From Dermatemys mawii (taxonomy: Eukaryota; Chordata; Testudines; Dermatemydidae), in assembly GCA_007922305.1 (NCBI GenBank), contig ML677348.1, positions 21,864,124 to 21,928,123 of the forward strand: a stretch of 64,000 nt of DNA, in the 5' to 3' direction. Positions within the stretch are counted from its first letter, which is position 1. Each line of letters begins with the position of its first letter. The position numbers and the translations under genes were made by a program. The notes under the pieces were generated by a model that saw nothing but the letters and a program-made list of their open reading frames with translations, had not been told where the DNA came from and did not search any database. Below are positions 1-10,320 of this stretch, in pieces.

Positions 1-100
1 CAGTTATCACTGGTGTCGATATAGTAATAAATCATCATCTTCAGGAAACTAGCTTTACAAAAGAGTCCTACAAGAAGTATATTAAGGACTACATGAAAGC
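1..100 (+). CDS. TPT1: TPT1 coding exon, 3' part (exon cut by window edge)
   Basis: Translationally controlled tumour protein is a small, abundant cytosolic protein tied to growth control, microtubule and calcium binding. With frame starting at base 3, the exon encodes 32 residues beginning VITGVDIV and ending IKDYMK, then two bases of a split Ala codon. A GTAAGT donor follows at 101. The piece corresponds to about residues 66-98 of the usual 172. The two leading bases fit the end of a Thr codon, so the exon continues left of the window. Identification rests on the continuous match through the next two exons and the 3' UTR. I am very sure of the gene; the true 5' boundary is not visible. Confidence 0.96.
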
Positions 101-1045
101 GTAAGTGAAAATTGGTGTTGCCCTAGAACTCGCCTGAGAATAGTACATCATGAATTTCACCTTCTTGGGTATCATATTCTCTAAAGCAAGTATAGGTCAT
201 GGTAGATGCTGGTATGTGTTGTGATCAGTTTGACACTTGAATAACTTCAGTGCATCTGACAAAGTGGGTTTTAGCCCACACAAGCTTATACCTGAATAAA
301 TTTGTTCTTTTCTAAGATACCACAAAGACTCATTGTTGGTGCTCCAATAGTTTGCCATCATTTGAGACTCAAAGTATAGGGGAGCACTTCAGAAAATGGT
401 CTTGTTCATGAGGGTAGGTCTTACCCTTTCCTTCCTGTTCCAGTCTTGATGTGGAAAACAGAAATTTTTCCTCTACCCCACATGGTGAGGCTTGATTCGC
501 TAACACTATAGGCCTCATTGCCTGAGATCAGAGGCATTCTAGAACTAGTAAGTCTAGAATATTTGCAGGTAAATAAAGTTTATAACACAAGCAATCTAGA
601 TTTCCAGGAAGCTCTTAAATTTGACACAACAGAAAATGTTTCATTGCCTAAAATTATGCATGTAACTAAACTGTTCTAATTATCCAACTGTCCAGTATCC
701 AGACTTGTAACTTTCTCCCCTCTAAGTGACAGGTGTTCCCTCCAAATTGGGAGTCTCATCTTGGGCCACTTGTGTATGGGTTTTTTGCTTGGAACGGTGC
801 TCTTGCTGCTATGGAACTCTGCCTACTCTCCACATATCCATGAAAGTACTGTTAGCTGCTTTTTGAACAGCCAGAGCATTTTGCCTTGCAAATGTCAGTA
901 GTCAGGGAGCTGGGGGTATTAGGAATGCTGCCGAGCAGAGGCTCGGCAACAGGAGGCAGACTTCACCATGGGCATGAAGTGACACTGGGCTGCTGAACTC
1001 CTTTGTTGTTAGATTCTAGTTAAGAGCTGGTTTTCTTTCTCTCAG
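101..1045 (+). other. TPT1: TPT1 intron, no recognised repeat
   Basis: The intron is bounded by GTAAGT at 101 and a pyrimidine tract with CAG at 1043-1045. I looked for box C/D and H/ACA snoRNA signatures and found none I would defend. No transposon ends were recognised. Confidence 0.8.
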
Positions 1046-1151
1046 AATCAAAGCCAGACTTGAGGAACACAAGCCAGACAGAGTAAAGCCTTTCATGACG
1101 GGGGCTGCAGAACAAGTCAAAAACATCCTTGCGAACTTCAAAAATTACCAA
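1046..1151 (+). CDS. TPT1: TPT1 internal coding exon
   Basis: One base completes the split Ala codon, then 35 codons read IKARLEEH to FKNYQ. The segment includes the family's conserved [11 protein letters not shown] block. The acceptor is TTTCTCTCAG and the donor is GTAAGC at 1152. It is in phase with the exon ending at 100 and with the exon starting at 2320. No frame damage is present, as expected for a functional, highly conserved housekeeping gene. Relative to the human protein as I know it, substitutions are conservative. Confidence 0.97.
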
Positions 1152-1239
1152 GTAAGCATAAATAGCTTTAACTGTTTTTGTAGTATAAAACAAACGGATA
1201 CCAGCTGAGATTTGTCCTGCTATTGCAGACACCTTAGAA

Positions 1240-1822
1240 CGGGAGTGGGCAAACTTTTTGGCCTGAGGGCCACATCTCGTGTGCAAAATTATATGGAGGG
1301 CCGGATAGGGAAGGCCCTGCCCTTAATCTGGGCCCCCTACTGCTTCCTGCCCCCTGACTGCCCCCTCAGAATCCCCAAACCATCCAATCCCCAGACCTTG
1401 TCCCCTAACTGCCCCTTCTAGAGACCCCTAATCATCTCCCAGGACCCCACCCCCTACCCAATTCCCCTGCTCCCTGTCCTCTGACTGTCCCAACCCCTAT
1501 CCACCCTCCCACCCCAAACCACACCCCTTATCCAGCCAACCCTGCTCCCTGACTGCCCCCTCAGAGCCCCTCCCTCCCAACCACCACCCCGGAACTCCCC
1601 CCTTACCATAGCTGCTGGGTGTGGCTACAGGGAAGGTGGGAGCACGCAGCCCTGGCCCCCCAAGCACTACCCATGCAGCACGGCTCCTAGGCAGTGGGGA
1701 GCATGCAGCCCCAGCCCCTCAGCAGTGCCCAGATGGCGCAGCTCTGGGGAGGGGCCGGAGGCAGCCTACCCCACTGGGGGCCAGACAAGATGGGCTCACA
1801 GGCCATAGTTTGCCCACCCCTG
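1240..1822. mobile_element. Non-autonomous hAT-type DNA transposon
   Basis: Terminal inverted repeats are visible: GTGGGCAAAC near the left end and GTTTGCCCAC near the right. They are flanked by an 8-bp target duplication, CCTTAGAA (1232-1239) and CTTTAGAA (1823-1830), with one mismatch. An 8-bp duplication and a CAG-type end are typical of hAT. The interior is a long C-rich, G-poor tract with no coding capacity. A related copy begins at 52,226. It lies in a TPT1 intron. Confidence 0.85.
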
Positions 1823-2319
1823 CTTTAGAAACTTTGAACCTCCTGACTGCTGCAAAGGGCAGTGGTTGGGGGAAGCCTTGAATCTACCTTTTTGCAGGCT
1901 GTCTTGTCCTACTTTATAAATGGCTCTAACGTGCTTGTTGCTGATCTCTTGTTGCTCCAGAAAGCTAATGGAGTTGACTTGACTCTTGACTTTCGCTGTC
2001 TACAAGGCTCTGAATAGAAATAGTTTGACTTTGGTCAACTGTCACAGCTTTGCTTTGCTTTTCAGTTGAATGTATAGCAGAGGCCTTGAAACTGGCTTAA
2101 AAAGACTGATTGTATTGACTTATTTGGAATGCTCTAACCATAAGAGCTAAAGCTCCTCCAAAATGGGCTTAGATTCATTAAAAATTGATGGCACTTGCCC
2201 AAGAAAACTTTCTAGATCTGAATGACAAGGTTTTTTCAAATGCTGTCAGAGTATTTTCATTACTCAGTCTTTTTAGTTCCTAGTACATTAATTGTAGTAA
2301 CACCAGTTCTTTTTCAAAG

Positions 2320-2436
2320 TTCTTCTTAGGTGAGAACATGAATCCAGATGGCATGGTGGCTCTCCTGGACTTCCGTGAAGATGGAGTAACTCCATATATG
2401 CTTTTCTTTAAGGATGGTTTAGAAATGGAGAAGTGT
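2320..2436 (+). CDS. TPT1: TPT1 last amino-acid-coding exon
   Basis: The exon encodes 39 residues, starting [11 protein letters not shown] and ending EMEKC, which is the normal TPT1 C-terminus. The acceptor is AAAG at 2316-2319 and the donor GTAAGT starts at 2437. It contains the conserved [10 protein letters not shown] and VTPYML segments. The exon ends exactly on the terminal Cys codon, so no stop codon lies in it; the stop is the first codon of the following exon. An acceptor choice at the alternative TTAG seven bases downstream would lose FFL and break the match, so 2320 is preferred. Confidence 0.97.
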
Positions 2437-2544
2437 GTAAGTACGGAGTCCTTGAGTCAAATTATTAACCTAGCTAAGCATGTAGCTAACTTCTCTCTTG
2501 TATAAAATGTCCACTGTTGCAATATAAATGTTGCAGGGTAGTAA

Positions 2545-2797
2545 GGCTATGTCTACACTAGAAACTTGAATGCACTGCCATGGGAGTGTTCCTGCAGCAG
2601 AGCTTTGAAGTATGAGTGCGCTCATGTATGAGTGCTGAGTTCTCCCAGTGCTCCTGTAATCCACTTCCACAAGAGTGCTGGGAGCCTGTTCACAGTAGAG
2701 CTTTAAAGTGCTCAAACTTCTTGCACTTGGTGGTGGTTTTTCACACCCCATCAGCCAGCAAGTTAGGGCACTATAAAACGTATGTGTAGACAAAGCT
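2545..2797. mobile_element. Harbinger-like MITE
   Basis: About 250 bp begins GGCTATGTCTACACTA and ends with TGTGTAGACAAAGC. These form imperfect inverted repeats of the GTCTACAC type seen repeatedly in this window. There is no coding capacity. The family assignment to PIF/Harbinger is inferred from the end motif. Confidence 0.65.
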
Positions 2798-2935
2798 CTG
2801 ATTCAGAGTAGCTTTCTAACTAAATCACTAGTCAACCAATGCTGTCACATCTACATTTTATCAGGCTCCATAAAGGGATAGCTGGTGAAATTTAATAGCT
2901 TCTGAGATATTAGGTCAGACTTGCTATTGAATAGC

Positions 2936-3390
2936 AAGAACATAAGGATGGCTGGCTGTACTGGGTCAGACCAAAGATCCCTCTAGCCCAGCATCCTGTT
3001 TACTGACAGTGGCCAGTGCTAGCTGCCCCAGAGTGAGTGACCACAAAAGCTCATGATCCCTAAAATCTGTTAGTCTATAAGGTGCTACAAGATTATTTGT
3101 CACTTTTGCAGATCCAGACTAACATGGCTACCCCTCTGATACTATATATCTCACATGATCATTCCCTGTTAGGTATCTCCTCTCCTCTCACCTGCCAGCC
3201 ATCTCCACCCTCTGACAAACAGAGGCTAGGGACACCATTCCTTACCCAGTCTGGCTAATACCCATTAATGGACTTAACCTCCATGAATTTATCCAGTTCT
3301 CTTTTAAACCCTGTTATAGTCCTAGCCTTCACAACTTCCTCAGGCAAGGAGTTCCCTTCTGGCACTAAACTCTGAATTGTACTGGAAGGC
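2936..3390 (-). mobile_element. CR1 LINE fragment, interrupted
   Basis: The sequence carries the familiar sauropsid CR1 text ACTGGGTCAGACC, followed later by AGGCTAGGGACACCAT and CCATGAATTTATC. The coding sense of the LINE is on the - strand. A Penelope fragment at 3045-3143 splits it. It lies in the last TPT1 intron. Confidence 0.75.
3045..3143. mobile_element. Penelope-like terminal fragment
   Basis: The piece contains AAAAGCTCATG, TGTTAGTCTATAAGGTGC and CAGACTAACATGGCTACC. These match the two ends of the larger Penelope-like element at 12,931-14,882. It interrupts CR1 sequence, so it inserted later than that CR1. Confidence 0.75.
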
Positions 3391-4331
3391 ATCTAATTTC
3401 AAAGATGTGGTCCCACTATAGGGAAACTAAATCAGAGCACTGGTTGATATATTTCATGGTGTGGGTTAAGATCAGATTCCATCCCTTTCCTCTGGTAATC
3501 CTAGTGGTTCTTGCCTAACAGTATTAGGGCTGTATTTAAGACCAGATAAAACCTCTAATGCAGGTGATGTGGTTTCTTGGGTTACATCCCAGTATGTAAA
3601 CTCTAGATTGCTGCAGTCCCCATATCTCTAACTGCAGCTTGTCTCATGCCTTCCCTTCAGGTTCAGTTGGCCTCTAATTTAGTGAACTACACAATTTTGG
3701 CTAACGCAGCTGAAATGCCTGCAGGTCCTTGGCTGGGCCACAACCATGAATTGCTGTTAACTGTTCTCTAGCCATCAAGTATTCAGGGTGGAATTAACTT
3801 GATGCTACAGTGAAGATAGTATCTGATTAAAATCTGCCAGAGCAAATCTCTTCCTTTTAGATTACTTTGGTGGGGCCAGTACTGGAAGATCACATGTTAC
3901 GTTAATATTGTTCACAGGCACTTCACAAATCCAGGAAAACTAGGTGCAAGGCATTAAACCTGTACTAACTAAAGTCTAGTGCAAATTTTTTGGTATGAAT
4001 GTGTTTTTAAAGGTGGCCAGCTAATTTTTAGCCTACAGAAGTAGGCTATCAGACACATTTGATACAGAACTAAATATGCTTGTTAGCCCCTTCAGCTCTG
4101 ATTTCTCAGGGTCATGTGGCTTTAACACTGTTAAAATAAATTAGTGAAAATGGAAATATCTTCACCACTTGGGTTGAAGAAACTTTTTTAATGCATCACT
4201 CTGCCAGTGCACTGAAGGTCTAACACAATTGATTCCAGGGGTGGGAAAATGTTGTTCTTAGGATACTCCACCTTGAAACTGCCACACAGCTCCTCTTGAC
4301 TTTATCAGTCTTGTGCCAAAGGTTAATCAGT
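3391..4331 (+). other. TPT1: TPT1 intron segment, no recognised feature
   Basis: Unique-looking intronic sequence. I see no transposon ends and no open frame of interest. Confidence 0.6.
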
Positions 4332-4378
4332 CTTATGTCCCCTGTAATCCTGAACTTGTATTCAGGAGGTGACATAAG
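4332..4378 (+). other. Strong intronic hairpin
   Basis: An 8-bp perfect stem, CTTATGTC with GACATAAG, encloses an inner 6-bp perfect stem, CCTGAA with TTCAGG. The string AGATGA at 4377-4382 fits the H-box pattern ANANNA. I could not find a convincing second hairpin and ACA box before the next snoRNA, so it is listed as a structure only. Confidence 0.45.
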
Positions 4379-4486
4379 ATGAACTCAGTCACGTTGCTGT
4401 AGTAGGGATGAAATCTAGGTGGCCATTGTTCTGTCTCGTACCTTTAGAAAGCTCAGGATCAATAGCCCTGAAAGCTTGTAGAATGT

Positions 4487-4619
4487 TATGCATCCTCTGA
4501 TAGACCTTGAGCAATTCTCCTGCTGCTCCTGGGTTTGCGCTGTGATGCAAAAGGAACTTCCTTGTGCTTTCTGCCTGCCTGATCATGTGGCAGCTCAGAC
4601 TGAATTGGGGAACACATGC
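4487..4619 (+). ncRNA. SNORA31: H/ACA box snoRNA, SNORA31-like, in TPT1 intron
   Basis: The segment folds as a two-hairpin H/ACA snoRNA. The first hairpin closes with TGCATC pairing GATGCA, has inner stem GAGCA with TGCTC, and open internal loops that could be a pseudouridylation pocket. An H box, AAAGGA (4550-4555), follows directly. The second hairpin has CTGCC pairing GGCAG in its upper stem. The ACA box is at 4614-4616, three bases from the inferred end. TPT1 is the known mammalian host of SNORA31, which guides 28S rRNA pseudouridylation; the name is inferred from host gene, size and class, not from a sequence alignment. Related copies lie at 5,765 and 5,085. Confidence 0.78.
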
Positions 4620-4677
4620 AGAGTTTAGAGACCCCTGATTGACTGAACCTGAAATAACAATTCTATTCTTGTTACAG

Positions 4678-4900
4678 TAACAAAACCCAGCAACTATTTT
4701 GGATCATCTGTCGTCATAACTTGCTGCTGCTCTTTCCTCATCAACACAACACCAGGACTCAGCAGTGTCTACCAACTGGACTGATACCATCTTGAGCTTT
4801 AGTCACTTATTTTTGACCCTGATTTGGAGTGGAGGCATTGTTTTAAAAAAAACAAAAAACTTGTCATGTAGGTTGTCTAAAATAAAACTCATTAAACCCA
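4678..4900 (+). CDS. TPT1: TPT1 terminal exon: stop codon and 3' UTR
   Basis: The acceptor TTGTTACAG ends at 4677 and the first three bases, TAA (4678-4680), are the stop codon after EMEKC. The rest is 3' UTR. It keeps blocks known from mammalian TPT1 mRNA, such as CAACACAACACCAGGACT, TTTGGAGTGGAGGCATTG and TGTCATGTAGGTTGTCTAA. The poly(A) signal AATAAA is at 4881-4886, so cleavage is expected near 4,900. The UTR starts with a pyrimidine-poor run and shows no frame. Confidence 0.93.
4881..4886 (+). terminator. TPT1: TPT1 poly(A) signal
   Basis: AATAAA lies directly after the conserved GTTGTCTAA block of the 3' UTR, in the position used in mammalian TPT1. Confidence 0.88.
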
Positions 4901-5084
4901 TTCTAGGTGATGCCTGTTGGTCTAATGTGTTTCTTAAGCTGAACTCCTACAGTAAGCTTGCTGCAAGTCTTATGCCCAAGGACCTTGTCAGTAATGTAGC
5001 CTGATCCTAGTACTCTGCAGCTTAAGACTGTCTTCAGAGAGACTTCATGCAAGTCACTACTTGAGACTCTGGAATGTAAGCACA

Positions 5085-5136
5085 GGCTCCTAACTTCTGC
5101 CTGCCTAGCAGTCTGAGGTGAATAAGGGAAATGTCC
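5085..5136 (+). ncRNA. Decayed H/ACA snoRNA copy (3' hairpin)
   Basis: The stretch CTTCTGCCTGCC, GCAGTCTGAG and GAATAAGGGAA matches the 3' hairpin of the copy at 5,765-5,900 and less closely that at 4,487-4,619. The upper stem CTGC with GCAG remains. No good H box or ACA box is seen, the ACA position reading ATG. It is probably a snoRNA pseudogene. Confidence 0.5.
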
Positions 5137-5764
5137 AGAGAAGTGCCATCATAATGAAGTGGACCATCTGAATCTCTCACACTTCTACAAACTGAAGTAA
5201 TTAACTCTCTGGAAGAGATACCAACAAACCAATAAAACAAAACTGAGTTTAAAGCTATTAATATGGAGTATTGGCTGAGCTTCTTTATCAGGCAAGGATA
5301 TTTGGTTTCTTTACATTGCACAGCAAGCTTAAAGCAGGGGAAGAAGGTCTGTGTAATAACAGCAGAATGCAGCTGTTGAGCAAGTGCGTGTGTACATGGG
5401 GAGGGTATAGGGAATACAGTTAATATAAAATTACAATATTGTTTTCATGGACTGTCCACAGTGATCACCAAACAATCAAGCATTGCTGCTCACAACGAGA
5501 ATGTTTAAGTGATCCATGATAGGATTAAATAGACTTGCAACTGGCTTCATAGGTAGGACATTCAATATAACTGAACTAGCTAAATATTCCCAATGAAAAT
5601 ATGAAGTAGGTTTTGACAGGAAAATAAGTGTTGGTGAAAGGCAGTAGAGACCACCTTGCTACGTTAGGTAAAGGATGCAGGGCTGCGGTTATACCTATGA
5701 CCCCTTCACTACTGTACCCAGATTTTATTTTGGTCTTAGTAACAATCCTCTAGCAGGGGCTAAT

Positions 5765-5900
5765 TCTGCATCTACTTGACAGACCTGGAGCATGTGCCCA
5801 TTGCTCTTCTGGTTCTCACGAAGATGCAAGAGTAAAAGTGTTCCTTGCGCTTTCTGCCTGTCATCCTGTGGCAGTCCAGATTGAATAAGGGAATATATCT
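5765..5900 (+). ncRNA. Second SNORA31-like H/ACA snoRNA, downstream of TPT1
   Basis: It has the same architecture as the intronic copy at 4,487-4,619. The first hairpin closes with TGCATCT pairing AGATGCA, with inner stem GGAGCA and TGCTCT. An H box AGAGTA is at 5829-5834. The second hairpin has CTGCC with GGCAG and a base stem of TTCC with GGAA. Shared text with the intronic copy includes CTTTCTGCCTG and GTGGCAG. The ACA position reads ATA (5895-5897), a tolerated variant, three bases from the end. The two copies differ widely in loops yet keep both closing stems, which suggests selection on structure. It lies about 870 bp past the TPT1 poly(A) signal, so its host transcript is unknown. Confidence 0.65.
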
Positions 5901-6972
5901 AGCCTAGAGCAGTTACTGGTCAACTAAAATAGTTTGACCTTAAGCAGGGCAATAGGTAGAAGGACAAGGGTGTACCTTGCTGATCACAATAGCCCCTTTA
6001 AGGGGTTTCTGCTAACTGATCAGTGTAGGCTGTTTCAGAGCAGGTTGCGGTTAGACTAGAGCTGTCACAGTAAACAGTGATGGAAATAAGACTTACTCTT
6101 CCCCACAATGGACTTACAGTTCTCAACAAAAGTGAATCAGATACTTTGGTCTCTAACTGGCAATGTTCTAGTTATACATTCACCTTTCAGTCTAGCAGAG
6201 ATGGGGGAGAGCAATGAGAGGGGATTCCATCTAGCCTACACTCACCAGCTTTATTCCTGGGGGAAAACTGTTAGGTTAGATTTGCACCCTTCCTGCCTCT
6301 TCTCCCCCCACCCCCGGTTACAAAGTTGTGTTCGTTCTGGACACTAACAGCTCTTTCAGGGAGAGAAGCAATGGGATGCTAGCCCTATGCAGTGCTAGGG
6401 GGTGCTTGCCTCCTTCCCTTTTGGAGTGACTGGCTTTAATTTATCCTCACTGAAGTAGCTGTTTGTATTGGGCTGGGTGAGAGGTTAAGTTATGAGGTCT
6501 ATTCCTTATTTTCCAACTTATACCTAAGCTGGGGCAGGAAGCTGCCCCATGGTTCAGTACAGCTGGGGTGGGTTGTCCAGCAGGACTTCTGAACATTTTA
6601 TGTAATGGCTACAGCCAGCTACTCTTCTTTGTGCTATCATTTGTTCCACTCAAATTTCTTTCACTATCTTCTTCCCCACTTAGTGGTCAGACTAAATGAC
6701 CACACTGAAGAAGAATGAAAGCCAAAGGCTTGTCTAGTCTTGAAAGTTTTGCAGCTTCAGATGTACCTGCTATCTGAAGCAGTAACTTCCTCATGGGGAC
6801 ACAGTTAATGGGCACAAAAGTTCATAGTGGACTGCAGTTCAGGTTGAGGACTGAGCTCCTCTGCTGTAACACAGGGGCTTGTACAATTACAATGGTAGTA
6901 AATCTCACCCCAAAGTAATTCCCAGGGTGTAGCTTAAGTGTACATTCAGTCTAAACTCTGCTTACAAAAAAT
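5901..6972. other. Intergenic stretch, nothing recognised
   Basis: No exon, repeat end or RNA gene was recognised. Confidence 0.5.
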
Positions 6973-7095
6973 GAGTCTGGTGGCAGCTTAAAGACTAACA
7001 TTTATTTTGAAAGTTTATCCCCAAATAAATGTGTTAGTCTTTATGGTGCCACCAGCCTCCTCATTTCTGTGGACACAGACTAACACAACTGCCCT
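6973..7095. repeat. Inverted pair of Penelope-like ends
   Basis: The left arm, GTCTGGTGGCAGCTTAAAG with GACTAACATTTATT, and the right arm, AAATAAATGTGTTAGTC with TTTATGGTGCCACCAG, are reverse complements of the same Penelope terminal sequence, about 16 bp apart. The right side continues into GGACACAGACTAACAC. Confidence 0.75.
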
Positions 7096-8944
7096 TCTGC
7101 TCACCAACCCATGTTTGGCTCTGTTCTAAATTCTAGGTTACCAAGTGTGACCTACCACGGTGCCTGGTCACTAAAAGGGTTTTTCTCCTGAGTCTTGTCA
7201 AAAGTTTGGATAAAAGAGGGTTGAGCAGCTGAACTGAAATCCTATTTCCTTGCACTTGTATGTACTAGTTAAACACATGCGTTATCAGCCATGCAGTCAT
7301 AGCCACACCCATCCCTTGAGTTTTATTCTTGGAGCAAGGCCTAAGAACAGGAAGTTACTTGGTAACAAGCCAGAATGGTTCCAATATCCAGCTTTGGTCA
7401 CTACAAAATTAATGCTGCAAAAAATGGATGTCAGTCCCCACTAAGCACTGATGCTTGGCTCAGTGCTGCAGCTGGTCTCTTGCAGCAAGCAAACTGGCAT
7501 GCTGCAGAAAGCAAATGCCCAAAAATTTCAAAGCAATTTGGACTGACTTATTAGTGTCTGATTCATGTAGACCCTGGAACTCTGTCCCATCCCTTCCCTT
7601 TAGCTTAACCCTCTTTACATTATCATACAGGATGAATGTGATAATTTGGTATGTTTGGGGGGAAATTACTCTTAAAAGGGGCTGTAGTAATAGAAACTGC
7701 TGTGCACAAAGTGTCAGCATTGTGCCCGTTTGGTATTCCTCAAGGACTTGCACTCAGTCAGTACCCAGCCTGGCCCAGGGAAACTAATGAGCCAAACACT
7801 TGCCCAAATTCTGTGATGAATCCTAGTTGTGTGTCACCTGATACATGCTGTGCATACACTAAGAGTTCTAGTCCTTTCTCCGGTTCACTGAGTAGCTTGC
7901 ATTTGTCTAAGCAGCCTAATTGCTTTCTACCACAGCTGTGTCTGTCTTAACTCAGTGCTCACTACCCATTAATAGCACTGCTACAGTCATCTCCCAGCCC
8001 TACAAAAGATGCTCAGGGCTTTGCAGTTCCTTTAGCATTCAGTGCTTCAGTCAGTTAAAAATCCAAGTCCCACTGAAAAAATTGACTGTCTCAGATACTT
8101 TCCTCAGCCTACTAAAATCCAAATGCCCCAGCACCTGCTACCTTCATCCCCTACAATCCTGTTTTGTAAAAGAAAGCAAGATTTGGGTTGTAATAAACTG
8201 CTGGAGGGTGGTTATTCCATTACATTGTAGCTTTGTAGTCAGAGGAAAACAGGTGCTAGAGAAGAGCTAGATTCTTGGCAGCTGTGGCAGCCTGGCTCCT
8301 TTCTGGTTATAGGGATCCAGGTGTTTTTTTGCTAGTCTGCTTTTGACCCTTTGAAAACTGTAGTTGTTACATACGTTTCAGTCAGTTCCTCTTATCTGGA
8401 CTCTGTAACATCTCTAAGTAAGCTGAAGTGTAACTGTAGCTATTCCCAGTGCTATGACTTCTAGATCTTGTTATTTTATTCCTTCATTGAAACTCGAAAA
8501 GCACAGGTGTTTAGTACTTTTACAAGCCTTTCTTTTTCCTCCCCTGTGCAGATCCTGGTACTACAGGTGTGGCAGTGGAAGCCTAGTACAATCAGTCGTG
8601 GAATGTAGAAATGACAGTTCCATCTATGCCCTGGGCTAAAGCCAAAGACTGCTGCATTAGCCAAGAGCACTGCTAAAGAGGACCTGCAAAGGAAGCAATA
8701 AAAAAGCTTGGGCTGAGGGGTTTGGGTTCTTTGGAGAAAGTGGTCCTGGAAGTTTAGACTGTGGCCAGCTGAAGGCCCTGTAAGATTAGGGCATCGCAAG
8801 TGCCAAGGAAGTGAGGAAAAAGCAAGGACAGGTTTTCTGAGAAAGTTCAGGGAGGTGACACTGTTCACGGACCCTGTTTGACTCTAGCGCTGCTTTTATA
8901 TTTATTTTTAGCTCTCTGGCTTGCTGTAGCAGTGCTTTTTGAAA
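7096..8944. other. Intergenic stretch, nothing recognised
   Basis: Several open frames of 60-130 codons overlap here on both strands. They show no family motifs and no splice context. I treat them as chance. Confidence 0.5.
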
Positions 8945-8952
8945 ATATAAAT

Positions 8953-9467
8953 CAGCGTGTCCAATAGAAATTTGATGCTAACCACACTTGTGGTTTTGAA
9001 TTTTTTGTTATTCATCACATAAAAAAGGATTAAAAAAACCTACCCCACATACACACTAGCGCTTGTCGCTATGAAACGCAGCACACACAGTTCCACTGTC
9101 TTTGCTGTTGTCTCTCACACACTATATCCTAGCCACATTAACAAGATGTACAGGCGTGTCGCATCTTGCGCAAGGGTTCCGTTCTGTGGTTACTGCGTGA
9201 AGCGGAAACCGCTTGTAACCAGAACCCATTGACTTCAATGGGAGGCGAACGTGCGCCCCCTGCAGGAGGTTTATAAAAATATTCTTTGTTTTTGCAGACC
9301 GCGTAAGTTGAATCACCATAAGACGCGACATGCCAATATATCAAAACACACAATCTGTCTTCTAGTACTGCTGTCTTCAATACACCAATGCATTGCTCAT
9401 GCATTAACCACCATTCAATAGCCTATTGGCCACATGTGGCTAGTAGCAAACAAATTGGATACCACTG
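8953..9467. mobile_element. Non-autonomous hAT-type transposon
   Basis: The ends are CAGCGTGTCCAAT at left and ATTGGATACCACTG at right, forming imperfect inverted repeats. They are flanked by ATATAAAT (8945-8952) and ATATAAAC (9468-9475), an 8-bp target duplication with one mismatch. No transposase frame remains. Confidence 0.8.
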
Positions 9468-9764
9468 ATATAAACCATGCCAGCTGCAATATAGCGACCT
9501 TTTGTTTTCCCATGTTGCCACTGAGCACATGTACAAAACATAATTCAGCATCTCAGTGACCTAGTAACACTACAGGCTCCACCTCCACTACTGCTCAACA
9601 CAATAAACCTTCAGGACTGCCTTGCATTGGCACCACCCCTTAGCACTTTGTCTACATGGGAACACTTGGGAAAGAAAGGGCAAATCAGCTAAATGATGTC
9701 AATGCATGTTCAAGCACATGAGACCCGTGTGTGGATGCTCATTCAGGAGTGAAGTGAGCTTAGT

Positions 9765-10320
9765 TGTAGAGACAAGGTGATATCTTTTATTGGACCAATT
9801 TCTGTTGCTGAGAGACCAGCTTTTGAGCCACACACAGCTCTTCAGGCCTGGGAAACAGTGTCAGAGCTAAATACAAGGTGGGACAGGCTATTTAGGGTAA
9901 GTAGTTAGGACATGAACCATTCAAAGTTAAGTTGCCTGTTAATACTTGTCCAGTCATGGAGGGGGAGAGGTGCAGGGTAGCTGTTAGTAGGTTAGGGATT
10001 GTTGTAATAAGCCATAAATCCAATGTCTCTGTTCAGTCCATGATTTTAAGTGTGTAGCAAAGTTCTGAATTTATGTTCCCAGGTCAGTCTTTTGTGCAGG
10101 TTTCCTTTGAGGATGAAGTCTGGTAGGTCAGATATCGAGTGATCGCTTTGTGAAAAGTGTTTGCCCACAGCTGATAGGTTTTTTTGATCTGTTATTTTTG
10201 CTGGGGTGAATTCCCTTGAAAGCACAGTGAGTGTCTGGTTTCACCTGCATAGTTGTTACTGGGGCATTTAAAACAGTTACTGAATACATCACATCTTGTG
10301 ATAGCTCTCTAACACTGCTC
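9765..10320 (-). mobile_element. Penelope-like retroelement, 3' fragment
   Basis: On the - strand the fragment reads through decayed endonuclease-region codons and ends in the terminal motif reading ATTGGTCCAATAAAAGATA on that strand. Its + strand form is TATCTTTTATTGGACCAAT near 9,780. It belongs to a different Penelope lineage from the element at 12,931. Frames are heavily broken. Confidence 0.65.

Noticed and set aside
1621..1881. 86-codon + strand open frame
   Set aside because: Most of it lies inside the hAT element, so it is compositional.
7455..8270. Overlapping open frames of 97-116 codons on both strands
   Set aside because: No family motif, no splice signals and no repeat of the pattern elsewhere. 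They fit chance in a stop-poor stretch.
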